From contig NZ_CP086136.1 in the NCBI RefSeq assembly GCF_017565645.3, positions 9,345,501 through 9,409,500 of the forward strand: a stretch of DNA of 64,000 nt, written 5' to 3'. The DNA is from Bradyrhizobium barranii subsp. barranii. GTDB taxonomy: Bacteria; Pseudomonadota; Alphaproteobacteria; Rhizobiales; Xanthobacteraceae. Within the stretch, counting starts at the first letter, position 1. Every line of letters starts with the position of its first letter. The notes beneath the pieces are model-generated. The model ran no database searches and had not been told where the DNA came from. It saw nothing but the letters and a program-made list of their open reading frames with translations. Below, piece by piece: positions 1-8,318 of the stretch. The position numbers and the translations under genes were made by a program.

Positions 1-1
1 C

Positions 2-394
2 TGGGATGCGCCGACGACGGATGCTCGCCTCAAGAAGCGCATTGTGCGCACCCTCATCCATGAGGTCGTGGCCGATATCGACGACGCGGCCTCGGAGATC
101 GTTCTCATCGTCCATTGGGTGGGGGGCGCCCACAGCGAGTTGCGCTTGCCGAAGCGCCGGCGCGGACAGCGCAACAGCACCTCTGCCGATATCGTCCAGG
201 CCGTGCGTCAACTGGTGCTGATCGCCAGCGACGATCTGATTGCCGGCCTCCTCAATCGCAACGGCCTCAAGACCGGCAACGGCAATCGCTGGACCCGCGA
301 GCGCGTCACATCAATGCGCTCGAACTACCACATCCCGGTGTTCAAGCCCGCCGAGGACGCGATCGAGCCATGGCTCGGGGCTTGGCAACCTTGA
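2..394 (+). pseudogene. C-terminal fragment of a serine recombinase
   Basis: The reading frame is open from the window edge (base 2), so the gene starts outside the window. The visible part resembles the region after the zinc-ribbon in rhizobial DNA-invertase-like recombinases: IHEVVADIDD, a LRLPKRRRGQRNSTSADI stretch, then an HTH-like segment (IAGLLNRNGLKTGNGNRW, TRERVTSMRSNYHIPVF). The family normally continues for another 50-100 residues with a second DNA-binding helix, but here the frame ends in GAWQP and a stop, so the 3' end looks truncated. Probably a relic of an integrated element. The N-terminal catalytic domain cannot be judged. Confidence 0.7.
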
Positions 395-548
395 CCATCA
401 CGCTACTCAACAAAACAGGTTATCGAACCTAGCTTAAGCATCTCGCGCCCAGGGGCGTTCCCGCTTGAAATTCCACGACACTGATCGCCGCGCTCCCGGG
501 AAAAGATAGCAGCTCTGGCAAACGGCGGCGCTTGACTCCAAAGGAACA

Positions 549-575
549 AAATGAGAACCTTTTGCAGTCTCATTT
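549..575. repeat. 8-bp inverted repeat (operator-like)
   Basis: AAATGAGA (549-556) and TCTCATTT (568-575) form perfect 8-bp arms around an 11-base spacer, 17 bp before the ATG at 592. The position and symmetry fit a regulator site or small hairpin. There is no T-run, so it is not a terminator. No specific regulator is recognised. Confidence 0.4.
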
Positions 576-591
576 ATTGCGGAAACGGCTG

Positions 592-803
592 ATGTCTCAA
601 AGTCCTATGCCTATTCCGCAAGGCGACGAGGACCCGCTTGAGGAGTCTGTCATCAAGCCCTTGCCGCGTGCGGTGGGGACGTTCGCGCTACGATCAAGGC
701 TTTGATAGTTGCAAACCGGTATCTGGAATCCGAGGTCGCCGAACTGATGAAGTCAGTCTCTCACGCCTACGCGCGCGGAAGATTTCATCCCTACAACGGC
801 TAG
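592..803 (+). pseudogene. Small hypothetical gene, apparently frameshifted
   Basis: Reading from ATG 592 gives MSQSPMPIPQGDEDPLEESV and stops near 708. A second frame, open from about 666 to the TAG at 801-803, gives ANRYLESEVAELMKSVSHAY and ends GRFHPYNG. Together they look like one short protein of about 70 residues broken by a single-base shift near 680. The stop lies 11 bases before the next start (815), which suggests a two-gene unit. Function unknown. Confidence 0.35.
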
Positions 804-814
804 GAGCGGAGGAA

Positions 815-1063
815 ATGTCAGAAGTAACCTATTACGTCGCATTGCCCTTCGTCGCCGCCGATGACGGCATGGCGCCTGGAGAGCCGACGGAGTGCTTCAA
901 TCCTAATGCGGCGGTCATGCGCGCCGAGGCTCTGTCGCGAAAGCCCGGGCATATCGGCGCTGTCGCGTTTTCGCGAACGGGCGATCCAGCCCCCGGCGAT
1001 TTCAGCGACGCCAAGCTGATCAGGAAGTTCGGTGAGGTCCCAACCGACCTGAGTGCGCTTTAG
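815..1063 (+). CDS. Hypothetical protein, 82 aa
   Basis: The start chosen is ATG 815, which has a good ribosome-binding site (GGAGCGGAGGAA) just upstream. The same frame is open further upstream but there it overlaps the preceding small ORF. The protein begins MSEVTYYVALPFV and has no cysteines, signal peptide or membrane segment. It resembles small conserved proteins carried near the transfer genes of alphaproteobacterial conjugative islands. That is an impression from sequence style and from traG nearby, not a recognised domain. Confidence 0.6.
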   Translation: MSEVTYYVALPFVAADDGMAPGEPTECFNPNAAVMRAEALSRKPGHIGAVAFSRTGDPAPGDFSDAKLIRKFGEVPTDLSAL

Positions 1064-1440
1064 CGCGACGGAAGGCCACTCTCCACGCTGGCGCGAGCGG
1101 GTCAAAGCCGCGTAGCGCCCATCGGGCTTGGCCTTGACGCGATCAGGACAGAATGGACCTTTTTTTGCCGCGAAGCAAAGCGGAGCCGAGCGAAATGCAG
1201 CCGCAAGAGCATCAGCATAGCGACCGCGAAGCGGGATGCGGGACCGACTGCGGCGACGAGACCGGTTAAGAAGGCACCCGGCGCACGCAGCAGTGATAGC
1301 GGTGCCGTAGGCAGCTGCTTGACCGAGTGCCTCCGGCGAGGAGTGCATTATGCCTTGCGTGAGGGATTGTTACCCGCATGGCGGAGACGGCGCAGCGGCT
1401 CCGGGCTAAGCCTAAAGCCCGGCCCGCGGGGGCACGCCGT
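1064..1440. other. No gene seen; one short stem-loop
   Basis: Open frames here have no ribosome-binding site and no recognisable protein. A 7-bp stem (CCGGGCT / AGCCCGG, 1401-1422, 8-base loop) is present without a T-run. Confidence 0.5.
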
Positions 1441-1470
1441 ATTTAAAAGGCCCTCCCGCAGGAGAGCCTT
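1441..1470 (-). terminator. Rho-independent terminator
   Basis: On the minus strand AAGGCTCTCC and GGAGGGCCTT form a 10-bp stem (one G-U pair) with a TGCG loop, followed by TTTTAAAT. The stem overlaps the last two bases of the TAA stop of the upstream minus-strand gene (1469-1654), so it is well placed to end that two-gene unit. Confidence 0.75.
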
Positions 1471-1654
1471 AGCATTTCGCAAACACGATGAAGGCCGCGG
1501 CAAAGCGCTCCCGGAATCCAGCATCGCCCGGCAACGCAATCGCCGCTTCAGTGACAAGCTGGGCTTCAGCCAGGGCCTCAACGGCCCGAACGAATTCATC
1601 CTTGCGCCAGTGTGGCCAAGAAGTCTTGTCGATAAGGTCGCGAAACGCGTCCAC
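1469..1654 (-). CDS. Hypothetical protein, 61 aa
   Basis: GTG at 1654 is the only usable start, because the frame is closed by a TGA just upstream, next to the end of the preceding gene. The product is MDAFRDLIDKTSWPHW followed by an acidic/alanine-rich helical stretch and a terminal cysteine. It is second in a minus-strand pair with the 66-aa gene at 1687-1887 and is followed directly by a terminator. No domain is recognised. Such small genes are common beside traG in rhizobial conjugative elements. Confidence 0.55.
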   Translation of the reverse strand: MDAFRDLIDKTSWPHWRKDEFVRAVEALAEAQLVTEAAIALPGDAGFRERFAAAFIVFAKC

Positions 1655-1686
1655 GAGCCTAGCCGCTTCGGCTACCGACCGGGCAT

Positions 1687-1887
1687 CTAGTCAGGCTCCT
1701 GGTCGGCCTGGGGCTTCGGTTCGCGCAGCACGATTTTACCCAAAACGGCCAAGCCGGGCGCGATCACGATATTGAAACCCTTGCCGTCATCGTTCGGCCA
1801 AGCGGCGCCGATCCGCGTCCATGTAGAATTTCGGCCGTCACCGGCCACAGCGAAGGCATCGTGCGTGGGCTTTCGACTTTCAGACAT
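1687..1887 (-). CDS. Small conserved hypothetical protein, 66 aa
   Basis: ATG 1887 is preceded by AAGGAAA. The protein begins MSESRKPTHDAF and contains WTRIGAAWPNDDGKGFNIV. This is a recognisable small family found beside conjugation genes in alphaproteobacterial integrative elements (start with a KPTH motif, then WTRIGAAWPH..GKGF..VL). Biochemical role unknown. It is divergent from traG', the usual position for the family, and first of a two-gene unit ending at the terminator at 1441-1470. Confidence 0.65.
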   Translation of the reverse strand: MSESRKPTHDAFAVAGDGRNSTWTRIGAAWPNDDGKGFNIVIAPGLAVLGKIVLREPKPQADQEPD

Positions 1888-2916
1888 GAGGTTTCCTTTT
1901 CAAAACGAGGGATGTTCATCGTGACCGACAATCCGCGCCAGGGCTCGGCGCGGGATGACTTCTTTCGGGCCTCGGCGCTGCAACTGCTGACGGCGTTGAT
2001 CGCCGATGTCTGTTTGTCCGGTCATACGGAAAAGAAGGATCAGCACCTCCGCCAGGTCCGCGCCAACCTGTCGGAGCCGGAGCCGAAGTTGCGCCAGCGG
2101 CTTCAGACGATTTACGACAACTCCGAGTCCGGATTCGTGAAGGAGAATGTCGCGCCCTTCATCGCCATGACGCCAGAGACCTTCAGCGGCGTCTACGCCA
2201 ATGCGGTGAAGGAAACCCACTGGCTCTCCTATGGCAACTATGCCGCCCTGGTGTCCGGATCGAGCTTCACGACGGCCGAGCTCGCGGAGGGCCGGACGGA
2301 CGTCTTCATCAATCTCGACCTGAAGACCCTGGAGAACCATGCCGGCCTCGCCCGCGTCATCATCGGCTCGCTGCTCAACGCCATCTACAATCGCAATGGC
2401 GAAGTGACCGGCCGGACCCTGTTCCTACTCGATGAGGTCGCGCGTCTCGGCTACTTACGCATTCTCGAAACCGCGCGTGATGCGGGGCGCAAATACGGCA
2501 TCACCCTCTTGATGCTCTACCAGTCAATCGGCCAGATGCGCGAGGCCTATGGCGGCCGCGATGCCACCAGCAAGTGGTTCGAAAGCGCATCCTGGATCTC
2601 CTTCTCGGCGATCAACGACCCCGAGACGGCGGACTACATCTCCAAGCGCTGCGGCGACACGACGGTCGAGGTCGATCAGCTGAGCCGGTCCTCGCAGACG
2701 TCGGGTTCCTCCCGGACGCGGTCCAAGCAGCTCGCGCGCCGGCCGCTGATGCTGCCGCATGAGGTCTTGCGCATGCGAACCGACGAGCAGGTCATCTTTA
2801 TTGCGGGCAATCCACCGCTGCGATGCGGACGCGCCATCTGGTTCCGGCGCACCGACATGCGCGCCTGCGTCGGCGAAAACAGGTTCTATCGGAGAGACGC
2901 TGGTCGGCGTCGCTGA
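1861..2916 (+). pseudogene. traG: TraG/VirD4 coupling protein, N-terminus missing
   Basis: The 351-codon frame matches the C-terminal part of the TraG-type conjugation coupling ATPase. It includes a Walker B segment (GRTLFLLDEVARLG), the LMLYQSIGQMREAYG and FSAINDPETADYIS motifs, and the terminal IFIAGNPPLRCGRAIWFR region. Homology begins around base 1918. The transmembrane N-terminus and the Walker A half, roughly 250-300 residues, are absent, so the product cannot act as a coupling protein. The first codons overlap the divergent gene at 1687-1887, so the apparent ATG at 1861 is not the native start. It is a relic of a conjugative element; a trbI fragment from the same kind of system lies at 52 kb. 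Confidence 0.8.
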
Positions 2917-3131
2917 TTATCGCGAACGCGGCGATGAGAAAGACGTGGGCGGCATACAAACGACCGGCTGGTTCCCAGGCAGAGAAAGAAAGGGCGTACG
3001 TGGAAGGGCAGTATTGTCTGGGAACGGAAAGCCGAGACGGAGCGCATCCAGCAACGACGGCATACCGGGCTCGATGCTCGGCTCGTCGTACGAGCCGGCG
3101 CATCATCTCGCCCGCCACCTGTAAGCCGCCT

Positions 3132-3139
3132 AATTTTTG
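3132..3139. repeat. Left target-site duplication of IS66 element
   Basis: AATTTTTG here is repeated exactly at 8261-8268. An 8-bp duplication is the expected size for the IS66 family. Confidence 0.85.
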
Positions 3140-3251
3140 GTAAGCGACGTTCGCGTCCCATTCGCAAAGGTTTGGCGTGGGGATTGCAGTCTGTTGATCA
3201 ACGTGTTTGCAAATCGTTGGCGGTGGGTATGGAGGCGGCAACGACGGAGTA

Positions 3252-4877
3252 TTACGAGGTGCCGCCGAACGACCAGGGCAGGAGTTCGTCGATCCGGGAC
3301 TGCGGGTGACCGGTTGCGATCGCTTTGAGCGTCGCTTTCATCCAGACGTAGGGCTCCACGCTGTTGATTTTGCAGGTGGCGATGAGCGAAGCTATGCGCG
3401 CCCATGAACGACCACCTTCGTCGTGACCAGCAAATAAACTATTTTTACGCGTCAGAGTCAGCGGCCTGATTTGATTTTCGACGGGATTGGTGTCCATCTC
3501 AACGCAACCATCGTCGAGAAACAAGGTGAGGCCATCCCAATGGTTCAGGAGATAGGCGATCGCCTTGCCCATCTCGCTGCCCGGCGACAGGCGAGCGGCT
3601 TGCTCGCGCAGAAACCTCTCGAGTTCAGCGACGAGCGGCCGTGATCGCTCGTTACGGGTCGTTTGCCGAGCCGGGGCGTCGGCGCCACGGATCTCCTTCT
3701 CGATCGCATAGAGTGCGGCGATGCGCGCGAGAACGGCTTCGGCGATGGGTGAGCCGGCTTTCGGAGTCGCTGCGATGATCTTGCGCCTTGAGTGGGACCA
3801 ACATGCGGCCAGCCGCAGCGGCACGCCGCCTTTGCGCTTGGGCCGTGCGAGCCGATGATAGCCCTGGTATCCGTCGACCTGAAGGATGCCGTCGAAGCCC
3901 TCGAGGATGCGCTCAGCATGGTCACCACCGCGTCCTGGCGCGTAGTGGTAGACCACGATTGGTGGATCAGCGCCGCCGTGGCCGCGATCGTCGCGCAGGA
4001 CAGCCCACAGATAGCCGGTCTTCGTTCGGCCCCGGCCCGGATCGAGCACAGGCGCCCTGGTCTCGTCTATGAACAAGCGGCCCGATTGCTTCATCACGAC
4101 GCTCATGCGCTCGACCAGCGGCGCGAGGTGGAAGGCGACCGTTCCCATCCAGTCTGCCAGAACGGCGCGATCGATGAAGATGCCATGCCGAGCCAGAACC
4201 TGCGACTGACGATAGAGTGGCATGTGCTCGCTGAACTTGGCGACCGCCACCTGCGCCAGCAGCGCCTCGGTGGGGATGCCACCCTCCACGAGATGGGCGG
4301 GCGCCGGCGCCTGAGCAACACCGGTGCAGCCCTTTGCGCAGGCGTAGCGCGGTCGCACCGTCTCGATCACACGATACTGGGCGGCCATGACATCGAGACG
4401 GCGGGAGCGATCCTCGCCGATCTGGACCATCCGGCCGCAGCCGCAGGGACACTCGAGGTTCTCGGGTTCGATCACCTGCTCGATGCGCGGCAGGTGCGCG
4501 GGAAAGGCACGGGCAGCGCGCCTGGTCCGGCGGCTGGACGGCGCCGTGCCGGCGCGGCGCGCACGATCGTCCTGGCGTTCCTGGACTTCGGCGATGGCAA
4601 TCTCGATGTCCTCGAGAACCAGTTGCATCTGATCGGGATTGAACTTCTCCGAGCGTTTACCGAAACGTGCGCGCTCGTACTCCTTCACGAGCAGTTCGAG
4701 GCGTTCGACGCTCTCTTTGGACGCAGCCAGTTCACTCTCGACATGAAGGCGCGCCGAGCATTCATCGTCTGCGCGACGACGCTCGGCTTCAATCATCGCT
4801 TCCTGCGCGCGGAAGAGCGCGCGCACATCGGCGGGCAGCGCTGCAAGACGGGCGGGATCAATGGGGGACGGCGGCAC
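3252..4877 (-). CDS. tnpC: IS66 transposase TnpC
   Basis: The 541-aa product has the standard IS66 layout. An N-terminal leucine-rich helix region (about 30-100) contains the FGKRSEKF motif. A zinc-finger-like CPCGCGRM lies near 175. The DDE catalytic core has the D in RLFIDETRAPVLDPG and in ILQVDGYQGYHRLA, and the E in MDTNPVENQIRPLTLTRK. The C-terminal IS66 segment ends SRIDELLPWSF. Length and motifs are complete, so the transposase itself looks intact, in contrast to its partner genes tnpA and tnpB. It is separated from tnpB by the recombinase module on the opposite strand. Confidence 0.92.
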   Translation of the reverse strand: MPPSPIDPARLAALPADVRALFRAQEAMIEAERRRADDECSARLHVESELAASKESVERLELLVKEYERARFGKRSEKFNPDQMQLVLEDIEIAIAEVQERQDDRARRAGTAPSSRRTRRAARAFPAHLPRIEQVIEPENLECPCGCGRMVQIGEDRSRRLDVMAAQYRVIETVRPRYACAKGCTGVAQAPAPAHLVEGGIPTEALLAQVAVAKFSEHMPLYRQSQVLARHGIFIDRAVLADWMGTVAFHLAPLVERMSVVMKQSGRLFIDETRAPVLDPGRGRTKTGYLWAVLRDDRGHGGADPPIVVYHYAPGRGGDHAERILEGFDGILQVDGYQGYHRLARPKRKGGVPLRLAACWSHSRRKIIAATPKAGSPIAEAVLARIAALYAIEKEIRGADAPARQTTRNERSRPLVAELERFLREQAARLSPGSEMGKAIAYLLNHWDGLTLFLDDGCVEMDTNPVENQIRPLTLTRKNSLFAGHDEGGRSWARIASLIATCKINSVEPYVWMKATLKAIATGHPQSRIDELLPWSFGGTS

Positions 4878-5004
4878 ATCCGCAAGCTATCATCCCAAAG
4901 CCCCGCGCGAAACAGGTTGTCGGGTCTGAGTCAGTTCGCCGCAGCTGGCGTCGCGACAATCCGTTCGCCCACTCGCTTCCAGTTCAGCCCTTCAAACGAG
5001 GGGA

Positions 5005-5388
5005 TTGAGGAATGTCCCTGATAGTGAGTCTGACGAATCATTTCCGGAGGTGGTCGAGGTTGGGGACCCCCACCATCCTTTGTGGGGGCGCTCATATCGA
5101 GTGATTAGGAAGATCGGTCAGCGAGGCCGAGGCATTCCCGCTTCGTATGAAGTTGAGTATCGCGCAGGAAGCAGTCTTCTGATTCAAGCAACCGCAATCG
5201 AATATTATGAGCAAGAGGCAAATCAGATTAAGCTGAGTATGGAGGCTCTACTCGAGCTTTTATCGACAGCGGATTGTCCCGACGCACATGAGCATGGATC
5301 CAGCCGATCTTTGGTCGACGCTGACGCCCGCGCTCCGACGCCAGATCGTCGAAGACGTCGCCGCAATTTTGGCGGAGATCCCTCATGA
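5005..5388 (+). CDS. Recombinase-associated small protein (DUF5372-like)
   Basis: The 127-aa product has a core GDPHHPLWGRSYRVIRK, then YEVEYRAGSSLLIQATA, and a very basic tail (PDRRRRRRNFGGDPS). This pattern matches a small family that precedes serine recombinases in rhizobia, which I associate with the name DUF5372. The gene overlaps the start of the recombinase at 5385 by four bases, so translation is probably coupled. The role is unknown; an accessory factor for recombination or its control is an inference from gene order only. Confidence 0.6.
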   Translation: MRNVPDSESDESFPEVVEVGDPHHPLWGRSYRVIRKIGQRGRGIPASYEVEYRAGSSLLIQATAIEYYEQEANQIKLSMEALLELLSTADCPDAHEHGSSRSLVDADARAPTPDRRRRRRNFGGDPS

Positions 5389-5536
5389 AGTCCGAGCTGG
5401 TCACACCAAGCCACTTGGCGCGCAAAGCCGTAGTCTACATCCGGCAGTCGACGCCCCATCAGGTCGTAAGCAATCAGGAGAGCCTGCGCCTTCAATACGC
5501 GCTTCGCCAGCGCGCCCGCGAACTCGGATGGCGTGA
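5288..5536 (+). CDS. Possible small overlapping ORF in the recombinase module
   Basis: The ORF starts MSMDPADLWSTLTPALRRQI and continues VEDVAAILAEIPHEVRAG. This first half looks protein-like and sits between the DUF5372-like gene and the recombinase. The second half overlaps the recombinase in another frame and may be a shadow. Similar three-part arrangements appear to recur in rhizobial recombinase modules, but this entry is tentative. Confidence 0.3.
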   Translation: MSMDPADLWSTLTPALRRQIVEDVAAILAEIPHEVRAGHTKPLGAQSRSLHPAVDAPSGRKQSGEPAPSIRASPARPRTRMA

Positions 5537-7472
5537 GGCGGCCATCGACGTGATTGATGCCGATCTCGGGTTGAGCGGCGCGTCTATAGCACAGCGTAAC
5601 GGCTTCAAGGAACTCGTTGGCCGTGTTGGCCTGAGTGAAGTGGGACTCATCCTGTCGATCGACGTGACCCGCTTGGCGCGTAATTGTACCGACTGGTATC
5701 CGCTCCTGGATATCTGTGGTCTACGTGGCTGCCTGATCGCCGACCGCGATGGTGTCTATGATCCGGGCACTCCCAACGGACGGTTGCTTCTCGGGCTGAA
5801 GGGTTCGATCTCCGAGCTTGAGCTACATACGATCCGCAGCCGGCTGACCGCCGGCCTGCTGGCCAAAGCCGAACGCGGCGAACTTGCGGTTATGCTGCCA
5901 ATCGGGCTGATGCGGGACCCGAGCGGTGTGGTCGTTAAGGATCCCGACATGGCCGTGCAAGGGCGGCTCGGTCTCGTCTTCCAGTTATTCCTGCAGCTGC
6001 GCAGCGTTGCCAAGGTCATGCGAGCGTTGAACGAGCGTGACCTGGAACTGCCGCGTCGTGATCGATATGGCGATTTGTGCTGGACGCGCGCGACGCTGGC
6101 TGCCGTCGCGGCGATCTTGAAGAACCCCGCATACGCGGGCGCCTTTGTCTATGGACGAACCCGCTTCCGGCCGCCGAAGCGGGAGGGGGCCCTGCCACAA
6201 AAGGCTCCGCGGCCGATGGAGGAGTGGCGGATCGTCGTTAAAGATCGATATCCAGCCTATATCGACTGGCCAATTTATGAAAAAATCCGATCCGTCATCA
6301 GAGATAACCGAGCCGAATACATGCGCATCAAAACCCGCGGCGCGCCTCGCAATGGCGAGCTCCTGCTCCACGGCATTGCCTGGTGCGCACGATGTGGCCA
6401 TAAGATGTACGTCCGCTACAAGGGCGGCGGCGAATATGTATGCAATCACCTGCGTACCCAGGAAGGTCAGCCAACCTGCCAACACATCCGCGCCGCCCAT
6501 ATCGATGCAGCCGTTGGCGACGCATTCCTAACCGCACTAGCGCCGGCCGAACTCGATGCCTTGTCGCGCTCCCGCCGGGTGCAGCAGCAGACGAACAATG
6601 CGCTACGCTCCAGTGCAGAACGAGAGCTCGAGCGCAAGCGATACACGGCGGCGCTCGCCGAACGGCAGTTCAACCGAGCTGATCCAGATAATCGGTTGGT
6701 CGCCTCGGAACTCGAGCGTCGATGGGAAGCGGCGCTAAACGACGTGCGCGCCGCCGAAGAGGCGCTTGCCCGACAGACGCCGCCCAAAGCCATCACACAA
6801 GTGGCCATAAGCAAGGAGCTCAACGACAAGGTCATCAGCCTCACCGGCCGCCTCCCGCAGATATGGGGTGACGAGACTATCTCGGATGCGCATCGCAAGG
6901 CGTTGTTGCGATGTCTCATCGAAAAGGTCGTTCTCGACCGCGGTGAGCGCGACTTGGCCCTGGCTAGGATCGTCTGGCGGGGAGGCGCCGTGACGGAGCT
7001 CGAAGTGAAGATGAGCGTCAACTCCGTCACCAGATTGACGCGAGGCACAGAGATGCGGGAACGCCTTCTGACGCTCGCTCGCGACGGCGTCCCAGACGAC
7101 AAGATCGCCACAATCCTTACTCGGGAAGGTCACCGCTCTCCCCGTTGCGCCGATAAGGTGCTGCCTATCACCGTTGGGCGGCTCCGTCGTGCCGCCGCCA
7201 TCAAGGTAACTGCCCAGCGCAGCCGATGGGAGCATGACGACTCATACCTCAGCCCGCCCGAACTGGCCCGAAGGCTCGAGATTCCAGTAAACTGGCTCTA
7301 TGTTCAGATCCGAACCAAGCGTTTGCTAATTGATCGCCAGCCCAGCGGCGCCTATCTCTTCCCGAATACACCATCCGTTCTTCACGCCATCGGAGACCTT
7401 CGAAACCACGTCATCGCGCAACTTGATCTAAGAATCTGTCAGCCTAACAAGGAGGGGCATCAACATGGGTGA
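5385..7472 (+). CDS. Large serine recombinase, 695 aa
   Basis: The N-terminal resolvase domain (about 12-150) has the catalytic-serine motif VVYIRQSTPHQ, the LSIDVTRLARN helix and the KGSISELELHTIRSRLTAG segment. A recombinase domain (about 180-300) follows, then a zinc ribbon (GIAWCARCGHKMYVRYKGG with a later paired cysteine near CQHI), a coiled-coil-like region and a C-terminal HTH-like segment (LSPPELARRLEIPVNWLYV). All are expected for a large serine recombinase able to move its own DNA. The 3' end overlaps the truncated tnpB end by about 12 bases. The gene is antisense to the IS66 genes and appears intact. Confidence 0.85.
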   Translation: MKSELVTPSHLARKAVVYIRQSTPHQVVSNQESLRLQYALRQRARELGWREAAIDVIDADLGLSGASIAQRNGFKELVGRVGLSEVGLILSIDVTRLARNCTDWYPLLDICGLRGCLIADRDGVYDPGTPNGRLLLGLKGSISELELHTIRSRLTAGLLAKAERGELAVMLPIGLMRDPSGVVVKDPDMAVQGRLGLVFQLFLQLRSVAKVMRALNERDLELPRRDRYGDLCWTRATLAAVAAILKNPAYAGAFVYGRTRFRPPKREGALPQKAPRPMEEWRIVVKDRYPAYIDWPIYEKIRSVIRDNRAEYMRIKTRGAPRNGELLLHGIAWCARCGHKMYVRYKGGGEYVCNHLRTQEGQPTCQHIRAAHIDAAVGDAFLTALAPAELDALSRSRRVQQQTNNALRSSAERELERKRYTAALAERQFNRADPDNRLVASELERRWEAALNDVRAAEEALARQTPPKAITQVAISKELNDKVISLTGRLPQIWGDETISDAHRKALLRCLIEKVVLDRGERDLALARIVWRGGAVTELEVKMSVNSVTRLTRGTEMRERLLTLARDGVPDDKIATILTREGHRSPRCADKVLPITVGRLRRAAAIKVTAQRSRWEHDDSYLSPPELARRLEIPVNWLYVQIRTKRLLIDRQPSGAYLFPNTPSVLHAIGDLRNHVIAQLDLRICQPNKEGHQHG

Positions 7473-7768
7473 TCGAACAGCGCTTCGAACTGCACGCGCG
7501 TCAGATGCATGACGCCGTCGCTGATCTGCGGCCACTCGAAACGACCATCGCGGCCAAGGCGCTTGTAGACCAAAACGAGGCCCGTGCCGTCCCATAGCAA
7601 AATCTTCAGCCGGTCGGCGCGCTTCGAACGAAAAACCACGATCAGGCCCGAATGCGGATCGAGCCCAAGCGTGTTTTGCACAAGACCGGCCAGCGCGTCG
7701 TGCCCGCACCGGAAGTCAACAGGACGCACAGCAAGCACAATCCGCAGTCCCTGCGCCGGAATGATCAT
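7460..7768 (-). CDS. tnpB: IS66 accessory protein TnpB, C-terminus lost
   Basis: The protein starts MIIPAQGLRIVLAVRPVDFR and has the IS66 Orf2 core (HSGLIVVFRSKRADRLKILL, then GLVLVYKRLG). Family members end with a region after QFEALF that reads roughly EGLDWRRV and about ten more residues. Here it becomes DHPC and stops, exactly where the recombinase module joins. Its start overlaps the tnpA stop (ATGA), the normal coupled arrangement. The loss suggests the module landed in the tnpB 3' end. Confidence 0.8.
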   Translation of the reverse strand: MIIPAQGLRIVLAVRPVDFRCGHDALAGLVQNTLGLDPHSGLIVVFRSKRADRLKILLWDGTGLVLVYKRLGRDGRFEWPQISDGVMHLTRVQFEALFDHPC

Positions 7769-8162
7769 GCGCCGCGCTCGATCGCAGTCACGATCTCCGC
7801 GATCCGCACCGCCGACACGTCCGCATCCAGGCGGACCGAAACCTTGCCAATCGTAATCTCGACGGGCCCTCGCTCTTGCCTGACGCCACTGGATCGCTCA
7901 GCTCGATCGACACGAAATCCGCCGCGTCGTCCGTGACCAATGCGAGCCGGCCAGCACGCGCCAATCTGCGCCACGTCGTCAACTGCTGGGCCTTCACACC
8001 ATAACGCCGTGCGACATCACATACCCGGGCGTCGGGCTTCATGCTCTCGAAAACAGCGCGCCCCTTGATCTCCGCAGACCATAACCGGCCTCCAGAACGC
8101 GTCCGGCGCGTAAGCTTCCCCACAAAGCCATCAGCTTCGGCTTCCTCCCCCGATTGTTCCAT
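7765..8162 (-). pseudogene. tnpA: IS66 tnpA, frameshifted
   Basis: The start MEQSGEEAEADGFVGK at 8162 leads into the HTH (MKPDARVCDVARRYGVKAQQ, then LTTWRRLARAG). At about 7866, after SDPVASGKSEGP, the frame shifts: the expected ending VEITIGKVSVRLDADVSAVR is in the neighbouring frame and runs to 7765. One base appears to have been gained or lost. TnpA is needed for IS66 transposition, so this probably disables the element. Confidence 0.75.
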
Positions 8163-8260
8163 CGCCTTCAGTCTCCTCTCGGCTCTCTGACAAGCCAAGG
8201 ATCGCAGAGCGAAAGCCGAAGCGAAACCAGTCAATCAAATGGGAGAAAAGCTCCGCTTAC

Positions 8261-8268
8261 AATTTTTG
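8261..8268. repeat. Right target-site duplication of IS66 element
   Basis: AATTTTTG, identical to 3132-3139, directly after the right inverted repeat. Confidence 0.85.
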
Positions 8269-8318
8269 CTCGTTCAGACCGACACAAATTGCTCAAAGAT
8301 TCGTGGAGAGAAAAGCAG

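Larger units (their letters stand above)
3140..8260 (-). mobile_element. IS66-family element with an internal serine-recombinase module
   Basis: The element is bounded by related ends, GTAAGCGACGTTCGCGTCCC at the left and GTAAGCGGAGCTTTTCTCCC on the other strand at the right, and by a perfect 8-bp duplication (AATTTTTG). Order on the minus strand is tnpA, tnpB, tnpC. A typical element is about 2.5 kb. This one is 5.1 kb because about 2.5 kb carrying a plus-strand recombinase module lies between tnpB and tnpC. tnpA is frameshifted and tnpB has lost its C-terminus, so the element is probably not autonomous now. Confidence 0.85.

Noticed and set aside
818..1348. 176-codon minus-strand frame
   Set aside because: Overlaps the better-supported 82-aa gene and has no ribosome-binding site or motif.
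3792..5021. 409-codon plus-strand open frame
   Set aside because: It is antisense to the well-supported IS66 tnpC, has no recognisable motif, and follows from high-GC codon use.
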